Shown piece by piece: positions 1-8,794 of a stretch of 42,090 nucleotides of DNA (its first letter is position 1; every line of letters begins with the position of its first letter). The position numbers and the translations under genes were made by a program. The notes below the pieces were generated by a model that saw nothing but the letters and a program-made list of their open reading frames with translations, searched no databases and was not told the origin of the DNA. The DNA comes from Saprospiraceae bacterium (GTDB taxonomy: Bacteria; Bacteroidota; Bacteroidia; Chitinophagales; Saprospiraceae): NCBI GenBank assembly GCA_022841745.1, contig JALHQW010000041.1, forward strand, positions 1-42,090. Direction: 5' to 3'.

Positions 1-27
1 GGCGGCGGCATCGAAGATGCCGCCGCC
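1..27. repeat. Perfect GC-rich hairpin with GAA loop
   Basis: Bases 1-12 are exactly complementary to 16-27 around a GAA loop at 13-15. The stem is made of GGC triplets plus ATC. It lies downstream of porV (minus strand), so it may end porV transcription, but no T-run follows on either strand. The window begins at the repeat, so the element may extend further left. Confidence 0.7.
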
Positions 28-40
28 GCTATTATTTATG

Positions 41-86
41 GGTTGGAAGCGGATGATTTTCCTCAGAAAATCATCCGCTTCCAACC
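41..86. terminator. Perfect 21-bp hairpin downstream of porV
   Basis: Bases 41-61 pair perfectly with 66-86 around the loop CTCA. A 21-bp uninterrupted stem is long for a simple terminator. It lies 62 bases beyond the porV stop codon, so a role in ending porV transcription or protecting its mRNA 3' end is likely. No clear U-tract is present on the minus strand. Confidence 0.55.
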
Positions 87-148
87 TTTCTGATTGCCGC
101 CCCTTGAAAATTCGGGATGACTCATGTTTATTCCATCAAAGGATATTT

Positions 149-1378
149 TTAGTTCTCAACACCAACACCTGCCGAACCAAAGTCGAACAGCAGCGAGAAG
201 CGCAGGGTATTGTCGAGCGGGCTGCGCTGGTTAGTGGTGGGCACGAGGTACGAGAAGTTGAGGCCGAAGATATTGTACTTCAAGCCGAGGCCCACCGTGA
301 AGAAGTGGCGGTCGCCCTTGGTGCGGCTTTCGGTGAAATAACCAGCACGAACGGCGAACTGCTTGTCGTACCAGTACTCGATGCCAGTGGAGAACATCAG
401 TTCTTTCAGTTCCTCGTCAAAGCCGTTGGGGGCATCGCCGAACGAGCTGAAGATGCCGGAAATGGGCGACTCTTGACGCCAGTCATAAATGCCATCGCCG
501 TCTTGGTCGCAGTCTTCTGGTTGACCTGGGCATGGGGAAGGCACCAGCAGTTTGTTCACATCGGCAGCGATGGTCAGGCTGTTGTACTCATCGAAGTTGA
601 AAGTCCAGGCACCGCCAAGGCCAAGGTTGGTCGGCAAGAAGTCCTTTTGGTTGCTGGAAGCATTTGTATAGGTGATTTTTGAGCCGATATTGCTGACAGC
701 AAGACCCAGGGTCAGGTCGCTCTTGCGGCCATTCACCTCCATGTCGGTGTCGTAGGTGAACGAAAAGTCGGCAGCACCTGCTTTGCCAGCTTCGATAACC
801 TGACCAGCCACCTCCTGCCCGGCGGCAAGGTTCGAGTAGATGAACTTGGCACCTACGGCGGCCGAGAGTTTTTCGGCAAGCCTGCGAGAATAGGCCACCG
901 TTAATTCAAACTCATTTGGGCGGCCATTACCGATGGATTCGCCCTGCTCGTTGGTGAAGGCGATGTCGCCAAGGGAGAAGTAGCGGAGGCCAGCGCCTAT
1001 TGCCTGGCGGTCGTCGAGCTTGTAGTACCCCGTCAGGTAGGCGAGGTAAACGTCGTTGAGGCCAAGCGAGCGCAGCCAAGGCGTATAAGTGGCGGAGATG
1101 CCAAGCGGGCTCTCGTTCAACACCAATTTGGATTGGTTGAAGTGCATGGCGTTGGCATCGGGGGAGAGGCCAATGCCCACATCGCCCATGGCGCCCGAAC
1201 GGGCGTCGGAAACGATGCGCAAGAACGGCACAGCGGTCAGGATGGTGTTGATGCAAGCAGAACCGTCTGGGTTGACAAGCTCCCCATTTTGGTTCCTAAA
1301 GCATTGAGCGTGTAGGTCGTTCGAGGTGAACAGACCGATTAGGGTGAAACAGGCTATCGTTAGTCGTAAACCTTTCAT
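149..1378 (-). CDS. porV: Type IX secretion system outer membrane protein PorV (LptO)
   Basis: This is a 409-residue outer membrane barrel protein. In the type IX secretion system PorV carries cargo from the SprA translocon to the PorU sortase. A signal peptide (about residues 1-25, ending near LHAQ) is followed by the family's hallmark N-terminal stretch with FLRIVSDARSGAMGDVGIG and then DANAMHFN. Alternating polar/aromatic strands fill the rest, and the last strand contains RFSLLFDFG. Length and ending fit the family. It lies downstream of porU on the same strand, with a 179-base spacer holding a large inverted repeat and a TATATTTG box, so it may have its own promoter. The porV-porU pairing near gldJ and murF is, to my knowledge, recurrent in Bacteroidota. 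The start codon gives a normal signal peptide. Confidence 0.93.
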   Translation of the reverse strand: MKGLRLTIACFTLIGLFTSNDLHAQCFRNQNGELVNPDGSACINTILTAVPFLRIVSDARSGAMGDVGIGLSPDANAMHFNQSKLVLNESPLGISATYTPWLRSLGLNDVYLAYLTGYYKLDDRQAIGAGLRYFSLGDIAFTNEQGESIGNGRPNEFELTVAYSRRLAEKLSAAVGAKFIYSNLAAGQEVAGQVIEAGKAGAADFSFTYDTDMEVNGRKSDLTLGLAVSNIGSKITYTNASSNQKDFLPTNLGLGGAWTFNFDEYNSLTIAADVNKLLVPSPCPGQPEDCDQDGDGIYDWRQESPISGIFSSFGDAPNGFDEELKELMFSTGIEYWYDKQFAVRAGYFTESRTKGDRHFFTVGLGLKYNIFGLNFSYLVPTTNQRSPLDNTLRFSLLFDFGSAGVGVEN

Positions 1379-1411
1379 GAGATGAATTCAGTTTTTTTAG
1401 AAAAAAGTTTG

Positions 1412-1419
1412 CAAATATA
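1412..1419 (-). promoter_or_regulatory. Candidate -7 box (TATATTTG) for porV
   Basis: On the minus strand the bases read TATATTTG, matching the Bacteroidota -7 consensus TAnnTTTG. The box is 33 bases upstream of the porV start. No TTG element was found at the expected distance upstream, so this is a one-element match. Confidence 0.4.
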
Positions 1420-1481
1420 GCGCAACTAAGATGAATGAGGTGGGTTAGGTGAACAGAACCTCAAAAATCAAGGGCTTAGGT

Positions 1482-1554
1482 ATTGCTTGATTGTTGCCAT
1501 TGTTTGATTGTTATCGGAGCCACAACAATCCAACAATTATAGCAATCAAGCAAT
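1482..1554. repeat. Imperfect inverted repeat of ATTG/TTGATTG phrases between porU and porV
   Basis: Left arm: 1482-1493 (ATTGCTTGATTG) and 1499-1512 (ATTGTTTGATTGTT). Right arm: 1524-1537 and 1543-1554. The outer 12 bp pair perfectly and the inner 14 bp pair with one mismatch, separated by a 5-base internal loop. The arms are built from repeated ATTG and TTGATTG phrases. The flank at 1555-1560 continues the phrase and contains the porU stop codon (1558-1560). One of four elements of the same design in the window. Confidence 0.8.
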
Positions 1555-1557
1555 CAA

Positions 1558-4500
1558 TCATTTCAAAATCACCAATTTTTCAAAGTCGCTCTCGCCTTCC
1601 AGCACTGTTTCGCCGGTGTTGACACTCCTGACTTTTACTTTGTAGAGGTAAACTCCTTTGGCGAGCGGGTCGCCGTAGTCGTCCCTGCCATCCCATTGGA
1701 TGCCATCACCTTTGCCTAAACGGTACCCTGTGGAAATTATTCTCTCCTCCAAAGTTTTTATCAATCTTCCCGAAACAGAATAAATCTGCACCATCACATC
1801 CATCTCCGTGCCCGATTGGTTATGTTCGAACAGGAAGTACGTGGAAGTCGTGAAAGGGTTCGGGTAATTTAGCACATGCTCCAGCGCCACCTTTTCCGAA
1901 TTCGCCACCACGAACTCCGTGTAGCCCTCGGCGGGGTTGTTGGCGATGTCCCATGCTTGTATCTTGATTTCGTGCCTTCCTTCGGCGAGGGCATAGAAGG
2001 GGTAGCGCACCTCACCTTTCGTGTAATCATCGAGCGCAGCTTCGTAGAAATCGTTGAGGCTGTACGTGTTCTGCGAGTTTTTATCCAAAATACCTGCCAA
2101 GTCGTGCCCAACACTGTTTCCGATGACGTTGATGCCGTTGTCATCTTCCAATTTTACCAATAGAACGGGGTTCGGACTGGTGATGCCACCAAAGACGAAG
2201 TTCTCGTTGTTCATGAAAACGTCCACTTTAGGCCCTTGGTCGTCGGCGAGGGCATTGGGGTCGGTGCCGCCCACGATGATGCCCTTGTAATTGCCAGCGG
2301 CGTCCTCCATTTTGGTCTCGTCAGCGGCGTAGTAGCTCAGTTTGCAATTGCCGAAATTGTAGTCAATATCCTTTGGCACTACAAATGTGAACTTGAACTT
2401 ACCGCCTGTCACGCTGGCCCTTCCTTTGAAGATGGTGTTTTTTTGGAGGTCGAAATCGAACAGGGGCGTAGCTTGCCCAAGCGTCCGATACTTGATGGAT
2501 TTGTCGTAAATCGTTGGGTACACCACACCGTTGAAGTTGGTCATCAAGTTGCCCGTACCATCGTGTACCTCTCCTTCGATGGTCACTTTCTGCAGGGCAC
2601 GGATGGTATCAATCGCGGCTGTATCAATGGGGCGGCCATTGACGCTGGTCGTCACCACTTGTTGGTTCGGGAGCGCCAGCTTCTGCATGGGGTCACCCAG
2701 CAGGGTGAATTTCTGGGTGTTGTCGGTATTGCCTTGTTTGTTCTTGCTGAGGCGCAGCACTTCGCCGATGGTGGGTCGCTCATCATTCAGCTTATAAAAC
2801 AACGTGTCCACCGCAGCCTCTGTCAAGTCGGCATTGGAGGAAGCAAAAACGGGGCGGGTTGTGGTATAGAGTGCAATCGCCCCACCTTTTTCGTTGAGGA
2901 TGCAAAGCTCGCCCGCCGTGGTGGAGGTCGGGTCGTCGTAGCCAGCGAACGAGCAGGTAGCCGTGATGATGATGGGCATTTTTTCGAGGTTGCGCCAACC
3001 GAGTATGTCTTCTATTTTCAGCACCCGCTCCTGTGTCCAACCCTTGGTACCACCGTGGCCCAGGTATATCATCGCCAGCACGCCTTTGAAAATATTGTTG
3101 TTGATGGCATCCGTTGCCAAAGGCACCCGCACCCCGCCGAAAGTAGAGAGTTGCGGATACACATCCAAATAGATTTTATCGAGGTTCAAATTGGGGTTTT
3201 TGCTGGATATTTTCCTTGCAATGGAATCGGCATCATCGGTGTGGAGGTTGCCATCCTCATCGTCGCCCACGAAGGCCACCCGATTGCGCCAGTCTCTCAG
3301 GTTGGTGGGGTCCACGTCGTAGCGGATGATTTTGTCCACCACGTTCTTGGCCTCGTCCTCGTCCTTCACGGGGAGGCGGCCCACGGAAATATCGAGCGAA
3401 CCAGTGCCGAGGTTTTGGCCCTCGCCATCGCTCAGCAGCGTGAAATAGTCGTCAGTGGGGTAGGAGAAAATCGGGCTGACGGACTGCGGGGTTTCGAGGG
3501 TTGGAACGTAGTCGCCACCGAATTTATAGATGTCACGGCTGTCGAAAGAGGCATCGCCAAAGAGCAGTACAGCCTTGAAGCGGTCTGGCTTGCGGTCGTA
3601 GAGCATACGGGCGAAGTCACGGATAGCGGTGGCATCTTTACGGCCGCTGGAAAACTCGTTGTACAGTTTTTCAACGTCAACCGTGGCGACGTTCAAGCCA
3701 CTGAACGAGCGGCGGTGCTCGGCTAAACGCTCGGCATGTGCGGCGAAGTCCTTGTGATAGATGATGGCCATGTCCACGTCGTCAAAGCCGTGGTAGTTCT
3801 GGTTTTCGACTTTGCCGACGGGCTCCGCTGTGAGGAAGCCATTGTTGCCGAAGGCAATAAACTCGACCAGCGTATCGGTGGCTGCGCCAAAGCTGAAGCC
3901 AGTACCGCTGAGGCTGCCTTGCTGGCGCTTGGGCTGGAGTGGGTCGGTAATGTCCCAAACGCTTAGGTTGGCATCGGCACCGCCAAGGTTGAAGGTGCTA
4001 ACGGGGTTGCCCATCGAGCGGAGGTCACGGAAGTGCATCTGGTCGCCGACCATTAAGAGCTGACGGCGCAGGTTCAGTTCGATGAAGTCGAGCCAGCCTT
4101 CGTTGAAGGTGTTTTCTGGCCGGTTGAACTTGAGTTGGATGCTGAGGTCGCCGCTCGTGGGCGTGAAATCGTTGTTGATGCCGACGATGCTGGCATAGGT
4201 GTCAGTGGTGCCGCCAGCGGTCTTGCCGAACGAGCCGCTGGTCATGGCTTTGCCATTGGCGGTGATAACGTAATTGGCATTGCCACCGCCCTGCTCGATG
4301 CGGGCCGCAAAAACGGCAGCTAATTTTATCGGTTCATTGGGCACGATGTTCGGCACTTGCAGTTCCTCGCTGAAATCGTCCTCGGTGGTCACTTTGTAGA
4401 AGTCGCTGAAGTACTGGCGGCCTGCGCCTTGGGTATAGGCCCAGTCGTGCAGCAGGTTGTATTTCTCGTTTTCGTAGCGGACGAAATCGCTGAAAGTATT

Positions 4501-5415
4501 GGTGGAGTAGGTAGCCCCGGTGAGCGAGGCTTGGTCTTGGATGCGGAGGCCGTTGGCGCCACCTGTTTTGATGAAATAAAAGTTTTGGAGGGAATAAAAA
4601 TTCTTGGGGTAGCTGAAGGTCTGCTTTGCGTTGTCGAAGTACCAAATGTCGGCGCCTTGGCCGTAGAACAGGATGTAGTCGTCGCTGTCGAACTTGCCGT
4701 CATCCTCGCCCACCACTTGGATGGCGTTCTCCACAAGGTCATCGGCACGGGGGGCGTCGGCGAGCTCTGGGAGTATACCGCCGCCGTTTCCATATAATTT
4801 AATGGTGCGTGGGTCAATGCTTTCGAGCGGCAGGCCCAGCTTGTTTTTCAGGAAGTCAAAATCGAGCTTGTGTACGCCCGTTCTCTCCACGCTTAGCTTG
4901 TAAATATCGCCCTCGCTCAATACGGAGGTAAAGGTGTTGCCGCCCCGTGGTTTACCGGGCAAGGGTTTTGGTGCAAAATCAAGCCGAAGTTCAAAAGCCA
5001 CTAATTTTTCAAGGCTGGCCCCTGTGCGGCGGATGGGCATGAACATCACCCGGCCATAGTATTGGCCCCGTTCGTTTTCCACGGAGGTGATAATGCTAAT
5101 TTGCTCCGCAATGGAGGCGTCGTCGGCACTTGGCGTTTTTACCAATGGCTCAAAACTCATGTTGCCGAAGGAAACTTGGAACTCGCCATGCGACGGCAGT
5201 TCGAACCGTTCGGTATAATAAGGTAGCGAGCTGACCTCGGCCTTGTAAATGGCACCATCAAACCTAAGAAAGGGAATGGTCGCTGTGCTTTCCTCGAAAG
5301 GCATCACCATTTTTTCATCGTGCCATTTTAGGCTGCGCTGCACGGTACTGGGAGGTGTAGCAAAGGAAATGGCTGCAAGGAGCAGTGCAAGAATGGATGT
5401 TGTTGTTCGCTTCAT
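1558..5415 (-). CDS. porU: Type IX secretion system sortase PorU (C25 gingipain-like peptidase)
   Basis: PorU removes the C-terminal sorting domain of type IX cargo and attaches the cargo to surface lipopolysaccharide. The frame is open to 5460. I prefer the ATG at 5415, which puts a short basic segment before the hydrophobic signal sequence (TSILALLLAAISFATP) and gives 1285 residues. The C25 catalytic pair is visible: His in YLGHGGTKGW (residue 802 of the longer form) and Cys in ITATCSFAGYDDP (residue 836), a spacing close to that of gingipains. The C-terminus has a CTD-like fold (VLNYPNPFTTSTYFLFEHN, ending YLYKVKV...FEKLVILK), as PorU proteins do. It lies upstream of porV on the same strand and is divergent from the PorP-like gene. 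Length (about 1200-1300) is normal. Confidence 0.93.
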   Translation of the reverse strand: MKRTTTSILALLLAAISFATPPSTVQRSLKWHDEKMVMPFEESTATIPFLRFDGAIYKAEVSSLPYYTERFELPSHGEFQVSFGNMSFEPLVKTPSADDASIAEQISIITSVENERGQYYGRVMFMPIRRTGASLEKLVAFELRLDFAPKPLPGKPRGGNTFTSVLSEGDIYKLSVERTGVHKLDFDFLKNKLGLPLESIDPRTIKLYGNGGGILPELADAPRADDLVENAIQVVGEDDGKFDSDDYILFYGQGADIWYFDNAKQTFSYPKNFYSLQNFYFIKTGGANGLRIQDQASLTGATYSTNTFSDFVRYENEKYNLLHDWAYTQGAGRQYFSDFYKVTTEDDFSEELQVPNIVPNEPIKLAAVFAARIEQGGGNANYVITANGKAMTSGSFGKTAGGTTDTYASIVGINNDFTPTSGDLSIQLKFNRPENTFNEGWLDFIELNLRRQLLMVGDQMHFRDLRSMGNPVSTFNLGGADANLSVWDITDPLQPKRQQGSLSGTGFSFGAATDTLVEFIAFGNNGFLTAEPVGKVENQNYHGFDDVDMAIIYHKDFAAHAERLAEHRRSFSGLNVATVDVEKLYNEFSSGRKDATAIRDFARMLYDRKPDRFKAVLLFGDASFDSRDIYKFGGDYVPTLETPQSVSPIFSYPTDDYFTLLSDGEGQNLGTGSLDISVGRLPVKDEDEAKNVVDKIIRYDVDPTNLRDWRNRVAFVGDDEDGNLHTDDADSIARKISSKNPNLNLDKIYLDVYPQLSTFGGVRVPLATDAINNNIFKGVLAMIYLGHGGTKGWTQERVLKIEDILGWRNLEKMPIIITATCSFAGYDDPTSTTAGELCILNEKGGAIALYTTTRPVFASSNADLTEAAVDTLFYKLNDERPTIGEVLRLSKNKQGNTDNTQKFTLLGDPMQKLALPNQQVVTTSVNGRPIDTAAIDTIRALQKVTIEGEVHDGTGNLMTNFNGVVYPTIYDKSIKYRTLGQATPLFDFDLQKNTIFKGRASVTGGKFKFTFVVPKDIDYNFGNCKLSYYAADETKMEDAAGNYKGIIVGGTDPNALADDQGPKVDVFMNNENFVFGGITSPNPVLLVKLEDDNGINVIGNSVGHDLAGILDKNSQNTYSLNDFYEAALDDYTKGEVRYPFYALAEGRHEIKIQAWDIANNPAEGYTEFVVANSEKVALEHVLNYPNPFTTSTYFLFEHNQSGTEMDVMVQIYSVSGRLIKTLEERIISTGYRLGKGDGIQWDGRDDYGDPLAKGVYLYKVKVRSVNTGETVLEGESDFEKLVILK

Positions 5416-5778
5416 TTTCTTGGAATTGACAGGAAATTTTTGGCTTCGGTACATCGCCATAATTTGAGACGGCTTAAAAACGTTAGGATGGGGTTACTAT
5501 GTTGCAGGAGGTTTTTTTAACAGAACCCGTTTTTTTTGAAAACTGGGCAGCTTTCATCCTGTTATGGTTGCGAAACCTGCTGAAAATCAATGGGTTGTAC
5601 GGTACGATATGGTTTTTGGAAATGCCAAGGGGCTTTTTCGGGAATTGACCAAGGCCGACAATTAAAAAAAAACTTGACCGACATCAGTTCCTTTTTCCCA
5701 TTTTTACATTTCCGCTTCGGGTGCGAAGTTCGCAATTAGCAGCTTTCTGCCAGCGGTAAAAACCGTAAACAAAGGTCA
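5416..5778. other. Divergent intergenic region between porU and the PorP-like gene
   Basis: This A/T-run-rich spacer contains no credible gene. It must carry the promoters of both divergent genes. The best -7 candidate towards the plus-strand gene is TACATTTC at 5705-5712, a 7/8 match to TAnnTTTG. A TTG lies at 5674-5676, but 28 bases away, which is too far for a standard pair. The leader after the box is about 66 bases. No strong minus-strand box was recognised. Confidence 0.4.
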
Positions 5779-6816
5779 ATGACAAGACAAATATCCAAAC
5801 TTACCGCCCTGTTTGTGTTCGCTTGTGCCATTGCCCAGGCCCAAGACCCCCTGTTTAGCCAGTTCTATTCGACGCCCCTTGTGTTGAATCCGGCCTTTGC
5901 CGGTACGACCTACTCCCCACGCATTTCGGCCACCTACCGCAACCAATGGCTTGGATTCGCCGAGCAAGGCACGCCTGTTTATGCCACCTATGCGGCTTCT
6001 TACGAACAATTCGTGCCAGCATTCAACAGTGGTTTCGGTGTCTTGGTTGTGGCGGACGACGCTGGCGGCGGCATTTTGAAGACGACCAGCTTTGCCGCCA
6101 ACTACGCCTATCGCATCTCTACGGAAGGTTTCAACGTGCGCCTTGGCGTTAATGCCGGCTTCAAGCAATCGAATATTGACTGGGACAAGCTCGTGTTTCT
6201 CGACCAGCTCGACCCCATCAATGGCCCGCTTGACCCCTCCGGAAACCCCAATATCAGCAACGAGGTTCGCCCAGCCGACGTGTCGAAGACGCTATTTGAC
6301 GTGGGCGCTGGCATTTTGGCCTATACCGATAAATATTATGGTGGTGTCTCCCTCCAACACCTGACCACCCCTAACGAGGGGTTCTTCACCACCAATACCA
6401 GCCTGCTCGACGGCTTGCCACTGCGCACCACCATTCATGCGGGGGCAGAGTTTATTGTTAAAAAAGGCAATAAGCGTAACCCATCGTCGTTTGTTTCTCC
6501 GAACATCCTTTTTGCGAAGCAGGGCGACCAAGGACAAGTAAACGTGGGGGCATACTATAACCTTGGCTTAGTGTTTTTCGGGGGGTGGTTCCGCCATGCC
6601 TTCGGCAATGCAGATGCGGTGATAGGCTTAGTGGGTGTTCAGTACGATATTTTGAAAATTGGGTACAGCTACGATTTTACGCTGGGCAGCGGCTTGGCTG
6701 GGCCTACGGGCGGTTCCCACGAGATTTCGTTGGTGATAAATTTTGACCAAAGCGAGAGAACCAAGGCAAAACGGAAGGCGGAACGCTACAATGACTGCTT
6801 CCAAATCTTCCGTTAA
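5779..6816 (+). CDS. PorP/SprF family type IX secretion outer membrane protein
   Basis: This 345-residue protein has a signal peptide (about 1-21, ending AIAQA) and the family signature QDPLFSQFYSTPLVLNPAFAG directly after it. A predicted barrel follows, including a strand-rich end with IGYSYDFTLGSG and the PorP-typical SGGSHEISL-like segment (here TGGSHEISLVINF). PorP/SprF proteins anchor or assist particular type IX substrates or the PorK/N ring. Several paralogues usually exist per genome, so I do not assign porP or sprF. It sits between divergent porU and gldJ, all type IX related. The 145-base gap to gldJ contains a possible gldJ promoter. Confidence 0.9.
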   Translation: MTRQISKLTALFVFACAIAQAQDPLFSQFYSTPLVLNPAFAGTTYSPRISATYRNQWLGFAEQGTPVYATYAASYEQFVPAFNSGFGVLVVADDAGGGILKTTSFAANYAYRISTEGFNVRLGVNAGFKQSNIDWDKLVFLDQLDPINGPLDPSGNPNISNEVRPADVSKTLFDVGAGILAYTDKYYGGVSLQHLTTPNEGFFTTNTSLLDGLPLRTTIHAGAEFIVKKGNKRNPSSFVSPNILFAKQGDQGQVNVGAYYNLGLVFFGGWFRHAFGNADAVIGLVGVQYDILKIGYSYDFTLGSGLAGPTGGSHEISLVINFDQSERTKAKRKAERYNDCFQIFR

Positions 6817-6915
6817 TTCATTTTTTTTGGCCAACCCCACCTATAAATCAGGTAGTGTGGAAAAACAATGATTGTTAAAAACCGAAGTAGGCCGAAAAAA
6901 TGAAAACTACTTTTC

Positions 6916-6923
6916 TATATTTG
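6916..6923 (+). promoter_or_regulatory. Candidate -7 box (TATATTTG) for gldJ
   Basis: TATATTTG matches TAnnTTTG exactly. It lies 40 bases before the gldJ ATG, leaving a leader of about 35 bases that is very A/T rich, as expected for translation initiation in Bacteroidota. No TTG element is found at the usual distance. Confidence 0.4.
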
Positions 6924-6963
6924 CACGTCTTTTTTTCAAAGTAAAAATTTTTATAAAAAAGTG

Positions 6964-8466
6964 ATGAAAAAATTGTTGAAGTTAAGTCCCGTATTTCTCC
7001 TTGCCGTAATGCTGTTGACGGCTTGCAGCAAGAAGGAGCGTTCCGCTACCACTGGCTGGCAGTACAATGACGCCAAGTGGGGTGGTTTCGAGAAAGTTGA
7101 CTACGAAGGCCAAGTCACTGGCCCAAACCTTGTCCTTGTTGAGGGAGGCACCTTCAATATGGGCGTTACTGACCAAGATGTTACCTTCGATTGGAACGCT
7201 ATCCCCCGCCGTGTAACGGTTTCTTCGTTCTATATGGACGAAACGGAAGTTTCAAATATTGACTACCGGGAATACCTGTTCTGGCTGCAGCGGGTATTTG
7301 GGGAATCCTACCCAGAGGTGTCATTGAATGCACTTCCAGATACCTTAGTTTGGAGGGAGGAACTGGCTTTCAACGAACCATTCGTTGAAACCTATTTCCG
7401 TCACCCATCCTACGACAACTATCCTGTGGTTGGAGTGAGCTGGCTTCAAGCCAACGACTACGCCCAATGGCGTACCGACCGTGTGAACGAGATGATTTTG
7501 ATTGAGAGGGGCATACTGAATCCCAATGCCGAGCAGAAGGACGAAGACAACTTCAACACCGAGTCATACTTGGCTGCCCAGTACCAAGGCAGTGTTCGCA
7601 AGAACATGAAAGATATTCGCACAGGCGGCGAGCGCCCTGTCCGCTTCGAGGACGGCATTATGCTCCCATCTTATCGTCTCCCAACCGAGGCCGAGTGGGA
7701 ATACGCAGCCCTTGGCCTTATCGGCAACATGGTGTCTGAGAAGGATGAGCGCATCGCCGATCGCCGCATCTATCCTTGGAACGGCAATACCGTCCGCTAC
7801 CAAAAGCGCAACAAGTACCAAGGTGAAATCCTTGCCAACTTCAAGCGTGGTGCGGGTGACTACATGGGTATGGCCGGCAACCTTAACGATGCTGCCCACA
7901 TTACTGCCGAAGTGCGCAAGTTCATGCCAAACGACTTTGGCCTTTACAACATGGCTGGTAACGTTAATGAGTGGACGATGGACCTCTACCGCCCATTGAC
8001 CAGCCTTACCATTGAAGATGTGGAGCAACAAGACCTCAACTCTTTCCGTGGTAACAAGTTCAAAACCCGTGTTTTGGATGAAAACGGCAAACCTGTTGAA
8101 AAAGATAGCCTTGGCCGCCTAAAGTATCGCTATGTAGAAGATGACGAGGTTGCTACCCGTGAAAACTACAAAGTGGGCCAGCCTTACAACTTCTTGGACG
8201 GCGACAAGACTTCTGAAGCCTTCTATGACTTCGGCAAGCACACCCTCGTCAGCGACAAGGCCCGTGTTATCAAAGGTGGTTCTTGGCAAGACAGGGCCTT
8301 CTGGCTCTCCCCAGGCGCCCGCCGCTTCCGTGACGAAGACAAATCGTACCGTGACCTTGGCTTCCGTTGTGCCATGACCCGCACAGGCGGCCCAACTGGC
8401 AACGACGACTCTGCTGGTACTACTTTCAAGACCAAGCAAAGCAAGACCAAGCGTCGGTACAAATAA
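6964..8466 (+). CDS. gldJ: Gliding motility / type IX secretion lipoprotein GldJ
   Basis: GldJ is a periplasm-facing outer membrane lipoprotein with a formylglycine-generating-enzyme-like (FGE-sulfatase) fold, needed for gliding and for stability of GldK. The ATG at 6964 follows an in-frame GTG and gives 500 residues. The lipobox is LLTAC with Cys at residue 21. The FGE-like region has VLVEGGTFNMG near the start, YMDETEVSNIDYREYL, PVVGVSWLQANDYAQW, YRLPTEAEWEYAA, NVNEWTMD, VIKGGSWQDR and a final FRDEDKSYRDLGFRCAM. The C-terminus is a basic Lys/Thr tail (KTKQSKTKRRYK). It is followed by a strong terminator and then murF. From memory, the gldJ-murF order is shared with Flavobacterium. Confidence over GldK is based on context and insert pattern. 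Confidence 0.9.
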   Translation: MKKLLKLSPVFLLAVMLLTACSKKERSATTGWQYNDAKWGGFEKVDYEGQVTGPNLVLVEGGTFNMGVTDQDVTFDWNAIPRRVTVSSFYMDETEVSNIDYREYLFWLQRVFGESYPEVSLNALPDTLVWREELAFNEPFVETYFRHPSYDNYPVVGVSWLQANDYAQWRTDRVNEMILIERGILNPNAEQKDEDNFNTESYLAAQYQGSVRKNMKDIRTGGERPVRFEDGIMLPSYRLPTEAEWEYAALGLIGNMVSEKDERIADRRIYPWNGNTVRYQKRNKYQGEILANFKRGAGDYMGMAGNLNDAAHITAEVRKFMPNDFGLYNMAGNVNEWTMDLYRPLTSLTIEDVEQQDLNSFRGNKFKTRVLDENGKPVEKDSLGRLKYRYVEDDEVATRENYKVGQPYNFLDGDKTSEAFYDFGKHTLVSDKARVIKGGSWQDRAFWLSPGARRFRDEDKSYRDLGFRCAMTRTGGPTGNDDSAGTTFKTKQSKTKRRYK

Positions 8467-8490
8467 ATAAGAGCGATTCTTCGCTTTCGC

Positions 8491-8531
8491 AAAAAAGTCC
8501 CCGTTTCACATCGAAGCGGGGACTTTTTTTT
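8491..8531 (+). terminator. Rho-independent terminator after gldJ
   Basis: GTCCCCG (8497-8503) pairs with CGGGGAC (8517-8523), extended by flanking A and T runs, and is followed by eight T residues (8524-8531). This is the most classical terminator in the window and it ends gldJ transcription 25 bases after the stop. Confidence 0.85.
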
Positions 8532-8550
8532 AAGGCCTATTTATACAATT

Positions 8551-8706
8551 GGTTCGTGAGGTTTCAGGTTTCAAGTTTCAGGGAAGCGTCTGCTGAAATC
8601 ATTTTTTAATCGGTTATAAGGCCAGACCAATCCTTATAGAAAAGCGATTCTTTTGCAATGGAGCAAGAAACCCCGTGAAACCTTAAACTTGAAACCTTCA
8701 CAAACC
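8551..8706. repeat. 156-bp nested inverted repeat of GGTTTCA phrases upstream of murF
   Basis: The outer left arm 8551-8583 (GGTTCGTGA, GGTTTCA, GGTTTCAA, GTTTCAGGG) is an imperfect complement of 8671-8706. Inside it, TATAAGG (8615-8621) pairs with CCTTATA (8632-8638), and AATCG (8608-8612) with CGATT (8645-8649). The whole could fold as one long interrupted hairpin. It fills the gap between the gldJ terminator and the murF promoter box. Confidence 0.75.
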
Positions 8707-8767
8707 ATTATTATGGGCATGTTTGGTATTTCGTCAACTCAGTGCTACTTTTTACTTACCGCCTAAC

Positions 8768-8775
8768 TACTTTTG
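8768..8775 (+). promoter_or_regulatory. Candidate -7 box (TACTTTTG) for murF
   Basis: TACTTTTG matches TAnnTTTG and ends 19 bases before the proposed GTG start at 8795. It lies downstream of the inverted repeat, so the repeat would not be in the murF transcript made from here. The box also lies inside the longer murF frame, which supports the later start. No -33 TTG was found. Confidence 0.4.
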
Positions 8776-8794
8776 TCCCTCTAAAATTGACACC

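Noticed and set aside
2236-3726. 496-residue open frame opposite porU
   Set aside because: It lies entirely antisense to the conserved C25 peptidase region, has no recognisable domain, and follows from the G+C-rich codon use of porU.
4357-4797. Antisense frames within porU rich in Val and Ala
   Set aside because: They are shadows of the porU coding frame without independent evidence.
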